From NCBI GenBank assembly GCA_016709865.1, contig JADJLX010000005.1, positions 930,001-994,000 of the forward strand: a stretch of DNA of 64,000 nucleotides. Direction: 5' to 3'. The DNA is from Bacteroidales bacterium. GTDB taxonomy: Bacteria > Bacteroidota > Bacteroidia > Bacteroidales > VadinHA17. Position 1 is the stretch's first letter. Each line of letters begins with the position of its first letter. The notes under the pieces were generated by a model. That model searched no databases. It was not told where the DNA came from and worked only from the letters and a program-made list of their open reading frames with translations. Positions 26,707 to 36,177 of this stretch are shown here, piece after piece. A program made the position numbers and the translations under genes.

Positions 26707-27984
26707 TTAATCCTTCACAGCAAGTATCGAACTAAGCAAGCTTATATTCTGGATATTCGAATAACTGTACTGATATAATCCGTCATCGCCTATCAGAACC
26801 AGAATCTCACCGAGAGGTATTACATCGTAAGCCTGGATATTCGGGTATGTATATATAAGGTGACTGGTGATGGTTTTCGGATCAGCTGCATCATAAACTT
26901 TTAGTCCGGCTGAGCCATCACATATAAACAGAAGGTCTCCGTCTTTACCAAGTCCATGGGGATTAATAAGACCATATGACATCACAACCTTGGGCTGGGT
27001 AATATTTTTTACATTAACAACATCAAGGGTATTAAGGTTCCCGCCACATGTTGTACCTGTCCGCAAGGTTACATATGCAAGAGTATCATCAACGATTACC
27101 GGATCACAGCTTCTTGCATGCCTGAAAAAAGACTTTGTTACCGGAGATGTAGGATTTGTAATATCGATAATAACCATTCCGGTGGTTGTCCCAAGGAACA
27201 TATTCTGTTCGGTCAGAAACATTGTTTCGATATTCCATCCCGGATTAAAGTCATTTATCTTTATTGGTGTAACCTTACTGGTAATATCAAAAACCTGCAC
27301 AATATTACTTCCGGCTACATATAAAACCTTATCCCTAATCCCGAACCTGGCCATTGAACCGCCAATACCAACGCCACTACCGCTTACTCCTGATGAAGCA
27401 TCCACAGAAGAATTCAGTGACATATATTTGATCCCCCCGCCAAAGAATATCGGATATGGATTTTCAATATGATTTACTTTTTCACGGATTGTCCCTAATT
27501 CCCAATCTGTTACAACTCCCTTTTCTTTGTCGACACTTCCCATCGGAAAGTCAGTTCCTGAAGGAGGAACTGTATATGGTAGAATTTCTTTTACCCGCCC
27601 AACCTCATGAATATTATTTATATCCTGAAGGTCGAGAACCACGATATCCACAAAGCTGTCGACGTACATAATATTGCCGGAAATAGACATATCAACAACA
27701 CCCGGAACTTTAATAAACACTTTTTTTACAGGGGAAGCAGGATCAGTGTTATCAAAAACATGAATTCCCTTAAGCTCTTCTATAATAAATATGTAGTTAT
27801 CCTTATAATAGATCTTCCCCGGATTTTTAAGATCTACATTCTGTTCCTCAGATACCGCAGATCTCAAATCGTCATAAGACATATACACCGGTGCATATCC
27901 TTTATATTCCCTGTAAGTAGTATCTTCACATGAAGTGAATAAAATCAGAATAAGGGAAATAATTGGAATGATTTTTGCTTTCAT
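26707..27984 (-). CDS. LVIVD-repeat beta-propeller lipoprotein
   Basis: The 425-residue protein has a lipoprotein signal with the cleavage-site cysteine in LFTSC (about residue 19). The mature part consists of repeated blades with the pattern hydrophobic-VxD/IxN-P (LKGIHVFDNTDP, GMVIIDITNP, IVQVFDIT, GLKVYDAADP), typical of LVIVD beta-propellers. Such proteins are surface or periplasmic lipoproteins of unknown role in Bacteroidota. A Ser/Gly-rich loop (SVDASSGVSGSGVG) near 195-210 interrupts the propeller. It diverges from the outer-membrane-type gene at 28058. Confidence 0.85.
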   Translation of the reverse strand: MKAKIIPIISLILILFTSCEDTTYREYKGYAPVYMSYDDLRSAVSEEQNVDLKNPGKIYYKDNYIFIIEELKGIHVFDNTDPASPVKKVFIKVPGVVDMSISGNIMYVDSFVDIVVLDLQDINNIHEVGRVKEILPYTVPPSGTDFPMGSVDKEKGVVTDWELGTIREKVNHIENPYPIFFGGGIKYMSLNSSVDASSGVSGSGVGIGGSMARFGIRDKVLYVAGSNIVQVFDITSKVTPIKINDFNPGWNIETMFLTEQNMFLGTTTGMVIIDITNPTSPVTKSFFRHARSCDPVIVDDTLAYVTLRTGTTCGGNLNTLDVVNVKNITQPKVVMSYGLINPHGLGKDGDLLFICDGSAGLKVYDAADPKTITSHLIYTYPNIQAYDVIPLGEILVLIGDDGLYQYSYSNIQNISLLSSILAVKD

Positions 27985-28057
27985 GAGGATTAGATTTAGT
28001 TTCAGATAACCAAAACAAAAATCATGCTAAACTACTAACCAGCTAACCTAAAAAATC

Positions 28058-28786
28058 ATGAAAAAACTCCTTTCAGTCATTATTTTGCTGATAATCATCT
28101 CCTTCACTGTATCAGCCCAAAAAACAAAAGATGTCCTCTATTTGAAAAACGGAAGTGTAATCTTCGGAAAACTTCTTGAAATAAAAGAGGGACAATATAA
28201 AATGCAGACCGCAGATGGAAGCACGTTTATGTATAAAGCGGAGGAGGTGGATAAGTTTTCAAAAGAGTCACCGCAGTTTGACGGAAGGAAAACGGAAGGA
28301 TTCAGTTTTGCAATGGAAGCCGGATTACTTGCTGGTGCTCAGCATACTGATTACACTGCTCCTTTCAGTTTTAATTTTCTGATGGGCGTAACCAGCAAAA
28401 CAAATAATGTATTCAGTTTTGGCTCCGGGGTGGAATTTCTTGGAATGCCATATACTCCTCTCTTTTTCGAATACAAGCGATTGATATATAATAAAAAAAC
28501 AACTCCGTTCCTGTTCTTCAGGGGAGGAGCCCTTACCCAGTTAGGAGGAAATGATTCAGACACTCCTCCTGCAAACAATAGTTATGATGCATACAACTAC
28601 AAAGGCGGTGGCTCTTTTGCATTCGGATCGGGCATATCATGGGCTAAAACTGATTATGAGTCTTATCTTAGTTTTGCCTACAGATATGCTCATACGAGTT
28701 ATCAGAAGAAGGAGTATAACAATATAACCAGCACATACGAGAATTCACTTAACAGGCTTGAAATAAAATTTGGATTCAGATTCTGA
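28058..28786 (+). CDS. Putative outer-membrane beta-barrel protein
   Basis: The 242-residue protein has a signal peptide (MKKLLSVIILLIIISF, cleavage after VSAQ). A short N-terminal soluble part (KDVLYLKNGSVIFGKL, QTADGSTFMYKAEEV) resembles the membrane-proximal beta modules seen in Bacteroidota. Alternating aromatic/hydrophobic strands follow, ending in a terminal FGFRF, a C-terminal aromatic strand typical of BAM-inserted barrels. Function unknown. Its TGA stop overlaps the ATG of the following HAD gene (ATGA), so the two are translationally coupled. Confidence 0.7.
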   Translation: MKKLLSVIILLIIISFTVSAQKTKDVLYLKNGSVIFGKLLEIKEGQYKMQTADGSTFMYKAEEVDKFSKESPQFDGRKTEGFSFAMEAGLLAGAQHTDYTAPFSFNFLMGVTSKTNNVFSFGSGVEFLGMPYTPLFFEYKRLIYNKKTTPFLFFRGGALTQLGGNDSDTPPANNSYDAYNYKGGGSFAFGSGISWAKTDYESYLSFAYRYAHTSYQKKEYNNITSTYENSLNRLEIKFGFRF

Positions 28787-29664
28787 TGATAACTGATTTC
28801 CGGAAAGAACTCATAGACTTAATTCCTTCACATGATTATTTTATCGGTATTGATTCCGATGGATGTGTATTTGACACAATGGAGGTTAAGCAAAAAAAAT
28901 TCTTCATACCAAACGCTTTAAAGCACTTCGGTCTCAATTCAATAGAAAAACCTTTACGTACAACATGGGAATTTGTAAATCTGTACTCACTTTACAGAGG
29001 TGGCAACAGGTTTATTTCTTTAATAAAAGTATTTGAACTCCTGGGCGAAAACCCGGAAGTAAGAGCCTCAGGATGCTCCTTACCCGATATGACCTCTTTA
29101 AAAAACTGGATTAAGACTGAAACCCGACTGGGCAATTCAACACTCAGGAAGTACTTCGAATCCAATTATAATCCCGATCTGGAGAAGGTTGTCAGCTGGT
29201 CTGAAGCAATTAATGAAGAAATTGCTCTTCACCTGGGAAACATCCCTCCTTTTCCGAATGCCCTCAGCGGTATTAAAAAGGCTCATGTTCATGCCGATCT
29301 TGTTATTGTTTCTCAAACGCCACTGGAGGCCCTTCAGCGTGAATGGGAAGAAAACAATCTCCGGAAGTATGTTAAGCTTATTGCTGCGCAGGAACATGGA
29401 ACAAAGAGCGAGCATCTGGCATATGCTGCAAAAGGCAAATACAACGACAATAAGATACTCATGATTGGAGATGCTAAAGGAGATCTGGATGCTGCTAAAG
29501 CTAACGGGATCCATTTCTTCCCGGTCATTCCGGGGAGAGAGGACAAATCATGGGAGGTTTTTAATAATGTAGCGCTAAACAGGTTTCTCACCGATACCTA
29601 CTGCGGTAAATTTGAAGATGACCTGATAAAGGAATTTATGAAAGCGTTACCTGATAAACTTTAA
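28786..29664 (+). CDS. HAD-superfamily hydrolase
   Basis: The 292-residue protein carries HAD motif I in IGIDSDGCVFDT (nucleophile Asp plus the +2 Asp), a cap-like helical insertion, the motif II Ser/Thr in VSQTP, a later Lys and the motif IV MIGDAKGDLDAA. The expected activity is a Mg2+-dependent phosphatase; the substrate is not evident. It overlaps the barrel gene by 1 nt. It is convergent with the methyltransferase gene, with 9 nt between the stop codons. Confidence 0.85.
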   Translation: MITDFRKELIDLIPSHDYFIGIDSDGCVFDTMEVKQKKFFIPNALKHFGLNSIEKPLRTTWEFVNLYSLYRGGNRFISLIKVFELLGENPEVRASGCSLPDMTSLKNWIKTETRLGNSTLRKYFESNYNPDLEKVVSWSEAINEEIALHLGNIPPFPNALSGIKKAHVHADLVIVSQTPLEALQREWEENNLRKYVKLIAAQEHGTKSEHLAYAAKGKYNDNKILMIGDAKGDLDAAKANGIHFFPVIPGREDKSWEVFNNVALNRFLTDTYCGKFEDDLIKEFMKALPDKL

Positions 29665-29673
29665 TGATTTTTT

Positions 29674-30507
29674 TTACAATCCGGCTAAAGGCTTTTGCAT
29701 GATAAAACTAAAGTAGATCATGTTTCCGCTTTCAAACTGCTTATAGACTACCGAGTTTTTAACGCCGGCAAATTCACGGAACTGCTTGATAAAAGGCTTT
29801 GGAACATTTTCCGATATTGTTTTCATACGGCGGTCATGATCCTCATCCAGTGCCTTTATTACATTTTGTGTGATATCTCTTTTCCTTATTACATTAAGCC
29901 CCGATTCAGATAATTGCTTCTCAAGTTCAGGAATTTCATACGGCTCCCTGAAATCAGTATATAAAAAATGGCCGCCGGGTTTGAGAACCTTGTTTACACC
30001 AGCCAGAAACTTCTCCATAGAATCATAACAGTGTGATGATTCTACATTTATAACAGCATCGAATGAACCAGATCCGAATGGAAGGTTCTCAGCATCACCC
30101 TCAACAAATTTGAGACCTTCAGTATGATGGTTCTTTTTGCAAAGTTTTACAGCTGCACTTGAATAATCCAATCCAACCATCTGATCAGGCTTGTGATACT
30201 TCTTAATCATAGAAGCGCCTCCTCCACGTCCGCTTCCAACTTCCAGGATAGTCTTGTTTTCAAGTTCGATTTCAGCTGCCAGGTGATTATAAAGCTGGTA
30301 AGAGAGACGCTGTACCTCGTCAATTGAATCAAGATCTGCAAACCTGTCTTCTCCGTTGATGTGAGCATATCCGTAATTCATATATGTCCACTGCTCCTGC
30401 TTAATAAAGCGCCCCATGGCCTGATACATCCACTTTCGGGTAATTTTCCTAAAACCCGGGACAGCAGAACACAACTTAAGATAAATTTTTATTAGTATGG
30501 ATGTCAT
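29674..30507 (-). CDS. Class I SAM-dependent methyltransferase
   Basis: The 277-residue protein has SAM-binding motif I in ILEVGSGRGGG (near 93), the acidic VGLDYS end of strand beta-2, and the motif around NVESSHCY plus GGHFLYTD. The domain is the common methyltransferase 11/25 type found in small-molecule and lipid methylation. The N-terminal 90 residues are helical and probably cap the substrate pocket. The substrate is unknown. It is transcribed alone, convergent with the HAD gene. Confidence 0.85.
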   Translation of the reverse strand: MTSILIKIYLKLCSAVPGFRKITRKWMYQAMGRFIKQEQWTYMNYGYAHINGEDRFADLDSIDEVQRLSYQLYNHLAAEIELENKTILEVGSGRGGGASMIKKYHKPDQMVGLDYSSAAVKLCKKNHHTEGLKFVEGDAENLPFGSGSFDAVINVESSHCYDSMEKFLAGVNKVLKPGGHFLYTDFREPYEIPELEKQLSESGLNVIRKRDITQNVIKALDEDHDRRMKTISENVPKPFIKQFREFAGVKNSVVYKQFESGNMIYFSFIMQKPLAGL

Positions 30508-30664
30508 TTGAATTCCCCTTGATTTATTAAAGAACGTAAAAGTATCTTAAAATGTTTAAAAAAAAAGCTGGTATGACAGATATGATCAAAAAAATTGATT
30601 TTGACCGTTTTCTTTCGTATATTAGAGGTGTATTATTGAGAGATTCTGAAACTACTAAACTAAC

Positions 30665-30670
30665 TGGAGG
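30665..30670 (+). promoter_or_regulatory. Unusually strong Shine-Dalgarno
   Basis: TGGAGG ends 6 nt before the ATG at 30677. Strong Shine-Dalgarno sites are rare in Bacteroidota, so this marks the start choice and suggests high or tuned translation. Confidence 0.6.
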
Positions 30671-30676
30671 TTCATT

Positions 30677-31090
30677 ATGGCTGCGGAATATTTATGCAAA
30701 ATTTGCAAAGGACATCTGAAAGTTAAAACTTCAATTGTCCTGGCCGCTTCAAAAACAAACAGTACGGAAAGGGGCCTGATCTTCTTAAATCCAGAGATAG
30801 GAAACTACACAACAACCACACATCATTCATTCAAGATTGAAAAAGGGGCTAAATATATCTATACATGCCCCATCTGTCATTCTCAGCTTAACAGTGCCAG
30901 ATATAACCATCTTGTTAGAATAATTATGGTTGATGAAGCGGGTAAGGAATACGATATCTATTTCTCAGATATTGCGGGAGAAAAATGTACATATAAAATC
31001 AGGGGTTCGAAAATCGAGAAGAAAGGTCCCGATGCCAGGAAATATGATAAGTATTTTGAGGTCCCGGAGGAAGACAGAAAGTATCTTTAA
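30677..31090 (+). CDS. Small two-zinc-knuckle protein of unknown function
   Basis: The 137-residue protein has two CxxC pairs, CKIC near 7-10 and CPIC near 60-63, spaced like a zinc ribbon, with a threonine/histidine-rich loop between them (TTTTHH) and a basic-acidic C-terminal tail (DARKYDKYFEVPEED). No enzyme motif is seen. I do not recognise the family. It is preceded by a strong Shine-Dalgarno and is convergent with the LytS-like pseudogene. Confidence 0.7.
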   Translation: MAAEYLCKICKGHLKVKTSIVLAASKTNSTERGLIFLNPEIGNYTTTTHHSFKIEKGAKYIYTCPICHSQLNSARYNHLVRIIMVDEAGKEYDIYFSDIAGEKCTYKIRGSKIEKKGPDARKYDKYFEVPEEDRKYL

Positions 31091-31100
31091 GATCCTGATA

Positions 31101-33189
31101 CTATTTTTTTATTAAAGGATCAACAGGAACCATTACATCCACTCTTGTACCTGCAGTTTCACCTTTGTCGTTATGTAAATCAGTAAAATGAAGAGATATT
31201 GCTCTGCTGTTCATTTGATTCAGGATCTCATAAAATTCACTTGTTAGTTTTAAGCCTTTACCCGTTGAAGTGCTTCTTCCGGAAGCCTTTTCACGCCCAA
31301 TACCATTATCCTCAACTGAAAGTTTAAGATAATCATTTTCCCGCAAGACTGTTATTTTCAGAATTCCTCCTTCTGAACATGGCATTAAACCATGTTTTAT
31401 AGCATTTTCAGCGAATGTCTGAAGAACAAGTTTCGGAACCTGCTCTTTTTGGGTAACTCCTTCCTTTATGTCGATATAATAATTGAATTTTTCACCGAAT
31501 CTTAATTTCTCGAGTTCAAGATAGGTATTAACAAATTCTATTTCTTCGCCCAGACTTCTGTATAATCTCTCAGCATCATTAAGCATCACCCTGAGTAATT
31601 GTGTGAACTTATTCATATAATCATAAGCTGCCTGCCGGTCTTCAAGATAAATCAGTGAAGCTATTGAGTTAAGAGTATTAAAAGTAAAATGAGGATCGAG
31701 TTGTGATTTTATCCCCTGAAGCTGTAATGATGCAAGCCTTTGCTTAAGACTCTCCTTTTCGACGACCTGAAATGTATTAAACCGCTTTATCAGAAGAATG
31801 AAAAGATAGAAAAGGAAGTAGATGCCAGGAAAAGAAAGATACATCAAATAATAATCCCTGTTTTTCTCAAGACTAATAAATAAACCGGAGCTAGCTGCCT
31901 CGAGGTATGTTTTAACCCTATTATCAGATGAGGTATATTTACAGAAGGTCCATCTTTCCGAAGATATATTTATTTCAGTATTTATTATTTCCTGAAGAGC
32001 TGTGTTATAGATTATGATCCTATCCTCATCATAAAAGTGAAGAATAATCTCAACAACGCCATCATAGTTGAGATCATATAAATATGAAAAATATCTGGAA
32101 TCAAATGGCAAATCTGTTTTGTTTATAACATGAAGATTATCAGATATCTCCAGAATTTTGTCGCCGAGAAGATAAATCCTGTCAGAATTTGCATTTTCAA
32201 TCACAACAGGTCTGATGACTGATTTAAAGCCATACTCACTGGTCAAACGGCTTCTTAGCAAATTTCCCTCAGTATCGTAAATCAAAATATGTGAATCCAT
32301 AACTGTAGTATCTGTTCCACCAGCCCAAAGCGACAGAATAAAACCATAGTTGTTGAAGCTCTTATAACTCTTGGTCTCAACACTATTGGCAAAACCAGAA
32401 AACTCAACTGGTTTAAACTTGAAGTCCAGATGATCATTAAAAACCATGAACCAGGCACTGCTGTCAGTATATTGAACATTCCTCCTGTAATTGCCTGAAG
32501 CACTTGAAAGTCCGAATATTTCCGGCCTTTTATCACCATCAACATCTCTCATTTCGGGATACAGGCAAATTGAGGCTGAATTCTGGCTGTATGCTAACCT
32601 TGCGTTAAACAGATCGTAGTAAAATATCTTTCTTGGTTGTTTTGTAAATGCCGTTGCAATTGAAAAATATATTTCTTTATACCCGTCACCGTTCTCATCA
32701 AAAAACCAATAGGTTCAAGAAATGAAGTTACTTCACCATTAACAACACCTATTTTTGTGATGTATTGTCTTTCCAGTTTAGTTCCGGATGGCTGAAGTAA
32801 TTCATTAACATTAAGGAATAGTGAATCTTCTTCTCTGGTGAAAATATATATTTCTTCAATACTGTCATTATCATAATCCCCGGTAAACATTCCGGAAAGT
32901 ATTGGATCAACTATTCCGGGAAGATTCCATTGATCAAATATTTGATTATCTGAATTATAAACAGATATATAATAATATGGAATACCTTTCCCCTGGCTTA
33001 ATCTCTCTGAGTTTCCATCAGAATTCAGGTCAGAATAAATAAGATTATCACCAGGCACTTCAACTGATTCAAAATCAACATTATACCTTGATCCAAGTGA
33101 AGGCAGAAAAATAAATATAATTATAGCAGGAACTGCAGCCTGAAACCAGGAGGTGAAAACTATTTTTCGGAGCAGTGATGCTTTTTCAT
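31101..33189 (-). pseudogene. Frameshifted tandem copy of the LytS-like sensor kinase
   Basis: Read with two corrections, this is a paralogue of the intact kinase at 33203-35281. Its ATG (33187-33189) is followed by AAAAAGCATC; one more A would join it to the frame that reads ASLLRKIVFTSWF, matching ALFKKLVYSPWLL of the intact copy. A second break lies near 32700, where a six-T run (minus strand) needs a seventh T to join GF to DENGDGYKEIYF, matching the intact copy's DVSGDGNKELYF. The C-terminal kinase part (QLDPHFTFN, STGKGLKL) is clean, so a shortened kinase from 32552 could still be made. Both lesions are single-base losses in homopolymers, so assembly error is not excluded. Confidence 0.85.
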
Positions 33190-33202
33190 ATTAACCTGTT
33201 AA

Positions 33203-35281
33203 TCATACATTAAGCGGGACCCAGACATCCACCCTGGTACCAGCCGGTAATCCATTGGCATCATAAAGGTCAGTGAGAGTATGTATTATTGCTTGTTTGT
33301 TCAACTGATTCAAGATATCATAAAATTCACCTGTAAGCTTAAGCCCCTTTCCTGTTGATGTGCTTTTACCTGACGATTTTTCGCGGCCTACACCATTATC
33401 TTCTATTGTAAGTTTAAGATAATTATCTTCCCTGGCTGCAACAATTTTCAGAATGCCGCCTTCAGTACAAGGCATTAATCCATGCTTGATTGCATTCTCT
33501 GCAAAGGTCTGCAGTACAAGCTTAGGAACCTGTTCTTTCTGACTAACCTCATCGCTGATTTCAATTATGAAGTTGAATTTATCTCCAAAACGCAGTTTTT
33601 CAAGTTCAAGGTATGTTGTTACAAAATCTAACTCTTCACCAAGACTTCTGTATATTCTGTCAGCATCATTCAGCATTGATCGGAGAAGCATGGTAAATTT
33701 ATTCATATTATCGTATGCCGACTGCCTGTCATCAAGATAGATGAGTGAGGCAATTGAATTTAAGGCATTAAAAGTAAAATGCGGGTCGAGCTGCGATTTA
33801 ATTCCTTGTAGCTGAAGGGTTAACAGCCTCTGCTTCAGACTCTCTTTCTGCCTTATTTTATATGTGTTTATTCTGTTTATTCCGTCTATAAACAATACAA
33901 GTAACATGTAAATTCCAGGATATGCGAGATATCCCAAATAGAATAAATTATTATTCTTCATTTCAATTAACCATGAATTGTCGGAAGAGGTAACAAATAG
34001 TTTGTTTCTGTTACCGGATGAAATTGAATGTGAAAATTTTAACTCAGAAGCAGACGATTTAAGATTTGCCTCTGCCAGTATATGCAAAGATGTGTTAAGC
34101 ACAATCAATTTCTCCTCTCCGGCAGAGAAAAGAATAATTTCTTTGATGCCGTTCAGGTCAATATCTTCAACATATGAAAAATATACCTGATTCAGAGGTG
34201 ATTTAATTTTGTTTACAACTTCCAAACGATCATTTAGTTCAATTACTTCTTTTTCAAATAAGAATATTCTGTCACCCTGCCCGGAGGTAACAAGATGTAA
34301 CGCGACAAAACCATCCAGACCCAGTTTGCTGTACACTTTTTCTTTAACAAAATTACCATCTCCCGAGTAAATTAATAATCTTGGTTCAGATACTGATGTA
34401 TCGGCAGTTGCAGTATTATGACTCATGATAAAACCTTTGAAGTCTCCCGATGAATAAGGGTAAATCTCAAGATTATTTGTAAGTCCCGGAAATTCAGCCG
34501 GAGTAAACTCCAGGTTAAGTTCTTCATCGAAAACCATTAGCCATGTACTCATGTCGGTGAATGGAGTCGGTACTTTGTAATTCCCAGAGGCACTCATCCT
34601 TCCAAAAATCTCGGGTTTATTGTCTCCGTCGGCATCAGAAAACCTTGGAAACTGACAATTTACACCCAGAAACTGACTTGATTTCAATACTTTTGTAAAA
34701 ACATCAAAGTAATAGACCAGCCGTGGCTCAAGTCCGAATCCGGTCGCAATAGTAAAATACAGTTCCTTGTTTCCATCTCCTGACACATCATAGAAACCTG
34801 CAGGATAGACGTTCGAAGTAACAGTATTATTGACTGGTTTCATTTTGGAGATAAACTGGCCCTCCATCCTTATACCTTCTGAATCAAAGAATTCGTTTAT
34901 GTTCAGAAATAAGGAATCGTTTTTATATGAAAAAATATAAATCTCTTTAAAATTGTCATTATCGATGTTTCCAAAGAATGGGAAAGACAATGCGGCATCC
35001 AGTGAATCCTTAAAATTCAACTGATCATAGATCCTGTAATTATTATCCAGTATTAGCAGATGATAATATGGGAAGCCTTTACCTAACCTTACTATTTCAG
35101 TTACAGAATCTGCATTAAGGTCAACGTAAGTTTCATTCGAAAAAAGCTTTCCTTTCTCCTCAATATTTAAAGTGTAATGTAATCCGAGAGGAGGAAGGAA
35201 AAGCATAATAACAACTGCTGGCAGGGCTGCCAGCAACCATGGAGAGTAAACTAACTTTTTAAAAAGAGCACCCCTTCTCAT
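33203..35281 (-). CDS. LytS-like sensor histidine kinase with beta-propeller-like sensor
   Basis: The 692-residue protein has a signal-anchor helix (about 13-35), a periplasmic domain with repeated D-x-D/N-x-D/G-x3-E elements (DLNADSVTEI, NIDNDNFKEI, DVSGDGNKEL, DADGDNKPEI, DIDLNGIKEI) like FG-GAP/VCBS propeller blades, a second helix near 470, then a His_kinase/HATPase module (phospho-acceptor His in QLDPHFTFN, N-box AIKHGLMPC, G-box DNGVGRE and STGKGLKL). The ligand is unknown; the calcium-type repeats suggest a metal-stabilised propeller. It starts 3 nt after the LytTR regulator gene, its obvious partner. Confidence 0.92.
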   Translation of the reverse strand: MRRGALFKKLVYSPWLLAALPAVVIMLFLPPLGLHYTLNIEEKGKLFSNETYVDLNADSVTEIVRLGKGFPYYHLLILDNNYRIYDQLNFKDSLDAALSFPFFGNIDNDNFKEIYIFSYKNDSLFLNINEFFDSEGIRMEGQFISKMKPVNNTVTSNVYPAGFYDVSGDGNKELYFTIATGFGLEPRLVYYFDVFTKVLKSSQFLGVNCQFPRFSDADGDNKPEIFGRMSASGNYKVPTPFTDMSTWLMVFDEELNLEFTPAEFPGLTNNLEIYPYSSGDFKGFIMSHNTATADTSVSEPRLLIYSGDGNFVKEKVYSKLGLDGFVALHLVTSGQGDRIFLFEKEVIELNDRLEVVNKIKSPLNQVYFSYVEDIDLNGIKEIILFSAGEEKLIVLNTSLHILAEANLKSSASELKFSHSISSGNRNKLFVTSSDNSWLIEMKNNNLFYLGYLAYPGIYMLLVLFIDGINRINTYKIRQKESLKQRLLTLQLQGIKSQLDPHFTFNALNSIASLIYLDDRQSAYDNMNKFTMLLRSMLNDADRIYRSLGEELDFVTTYLELEKLRFGDKFNFIIEISDEVSQKEQVPKLVLQTFAENAIKHGLMPCTEGGILKIVAAREDNYLKLTIEDNGVGREKSSGKSTSTGKGLKLTGEFYDILNQLNKQAIIHTLTDLYDANGLPAGTRVDVWVPLNV

Positions 35282-35283
35282 TA

Positions 35284-36027
35284 CTATGTCATTTCAAGAT
35301 CCTTGAGATGGTGTCTGGGCAGTTTTATTGTAACAGATTCATCATCCCTTACAAGCGTTACTGTACTATCTTTTCTGTCAAGCATAGTGATATACTCAAA
35401 GTTCACAATATGCGATCTTCCAACCCTTATAAATCCATTACCGGGAAGCATTTCTTTTACCTTTCCAATATTCAGAGAACAGAGATGCTGCTTGCTGCCG
35501 GTACAAATAGATGTATAATTTCCGTCTGCTTTACAATAGAGAATTGATGACGGATTTATAAAGAGAGTACCTGTTCGGGTGTTAACACGGATTCTGGCTA
35601 TAGCATCTTTTGGGAAATGGGAAGCAGCCGATTGTTTCTCTTTCGGGGCTGAAGAATTTACCTGTTCAACAAATCGTGTAACACACTGCTTTAGTTCCTT
35701 GCGGTTAACTGGTTTAAGAAGATAATCAAACGCCTGATTTCTAAGGGCTTTTATAGCATAATGGTCATATGCTGTTACAAATACGATTTCAGGATTCCGA
35801 AAATTCTGTTTTAGATCGTTTATAAAACTAAAACCATCCTTGCCAGGCATCTTGATGTCGAGAAAAACAAGATCGGGATCAAACTGAGACATTTCAGAAT
35901 TTGCATTATTAACAGATGAAGCGGTCCTGATTTCTTTAAAACAGGCTGTCTCCTCCAAAAGTTTTTTCAATAATTTTCTGGCACTCTCTTCATCATCTAC
36001 GACCAGGGCAGTCAGATGTTGTTCCAT
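35284..36027 (-). CDS. LytTR-family response regulator
   Basis: The 247-residue protein has an N-terminal receiver (LVVDDEESA, phospho-Asp in LVFLDIKMPG near 57, switch Thr in FVTAYDHYA, Lys in LLKPV) and a C-terminal LytTR DNA-binding domain (ILYCKADGNYTSI, GFIRVGRSHIVNF). It should bind direct repeats near target promoters. It is cotranscribed with the LytS-like kinase, which lies directly downstream, plus the decayed kinase copy. The target genes are not visible here. Confidence 0.93.
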   Translation of the reverse strand: MEQHLTALVVDDEESARKLLKKLLEETACFKEIRTASSVNNANSEMSQFDPDLVFLDIKMPGKDGFSFINDLKQNFRNPEIVFVTAYDHYAIKALRNQAFDYLLKPVNRKELKQCVTRFVEQVNSSAPKEKQSAASHFPKDAIARIRVNTRTGTLFINPSSILYCKADGNYTSICTGSKQHLCSLNIGKVKEMLPGNGFIRVGRSHIVNFEYITMLDRKDSTVTLVRDDESVTIKLPRHHLKDLEMT

Positions 36028-36136
36028 ATGTCAGGCAAAATTAAGTACTAACAATAATTGTACTTAAAGATAATAAATTTCAGTTATTGTATCTTTTTTT
36101 TAATGTCTATTACTAAACACTATCAGCGAATAATCT

Positions 36137-36144
36137 TATTTTTG
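36137..36144 (+). promoter_or_regulatory. Candidate -7 box for transketolase
   Basis: TATTTTTG fits TAnnTTTG and places the transcript start near 36150, about 28 nt before the ATG. The -33 position has no TTTG, so the call rests on the -7 box alone. Confidence 0.35.
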
Positions 36145-36177
36145 ACAACAATAAACTAATCAAATACTTTTAGCTGT

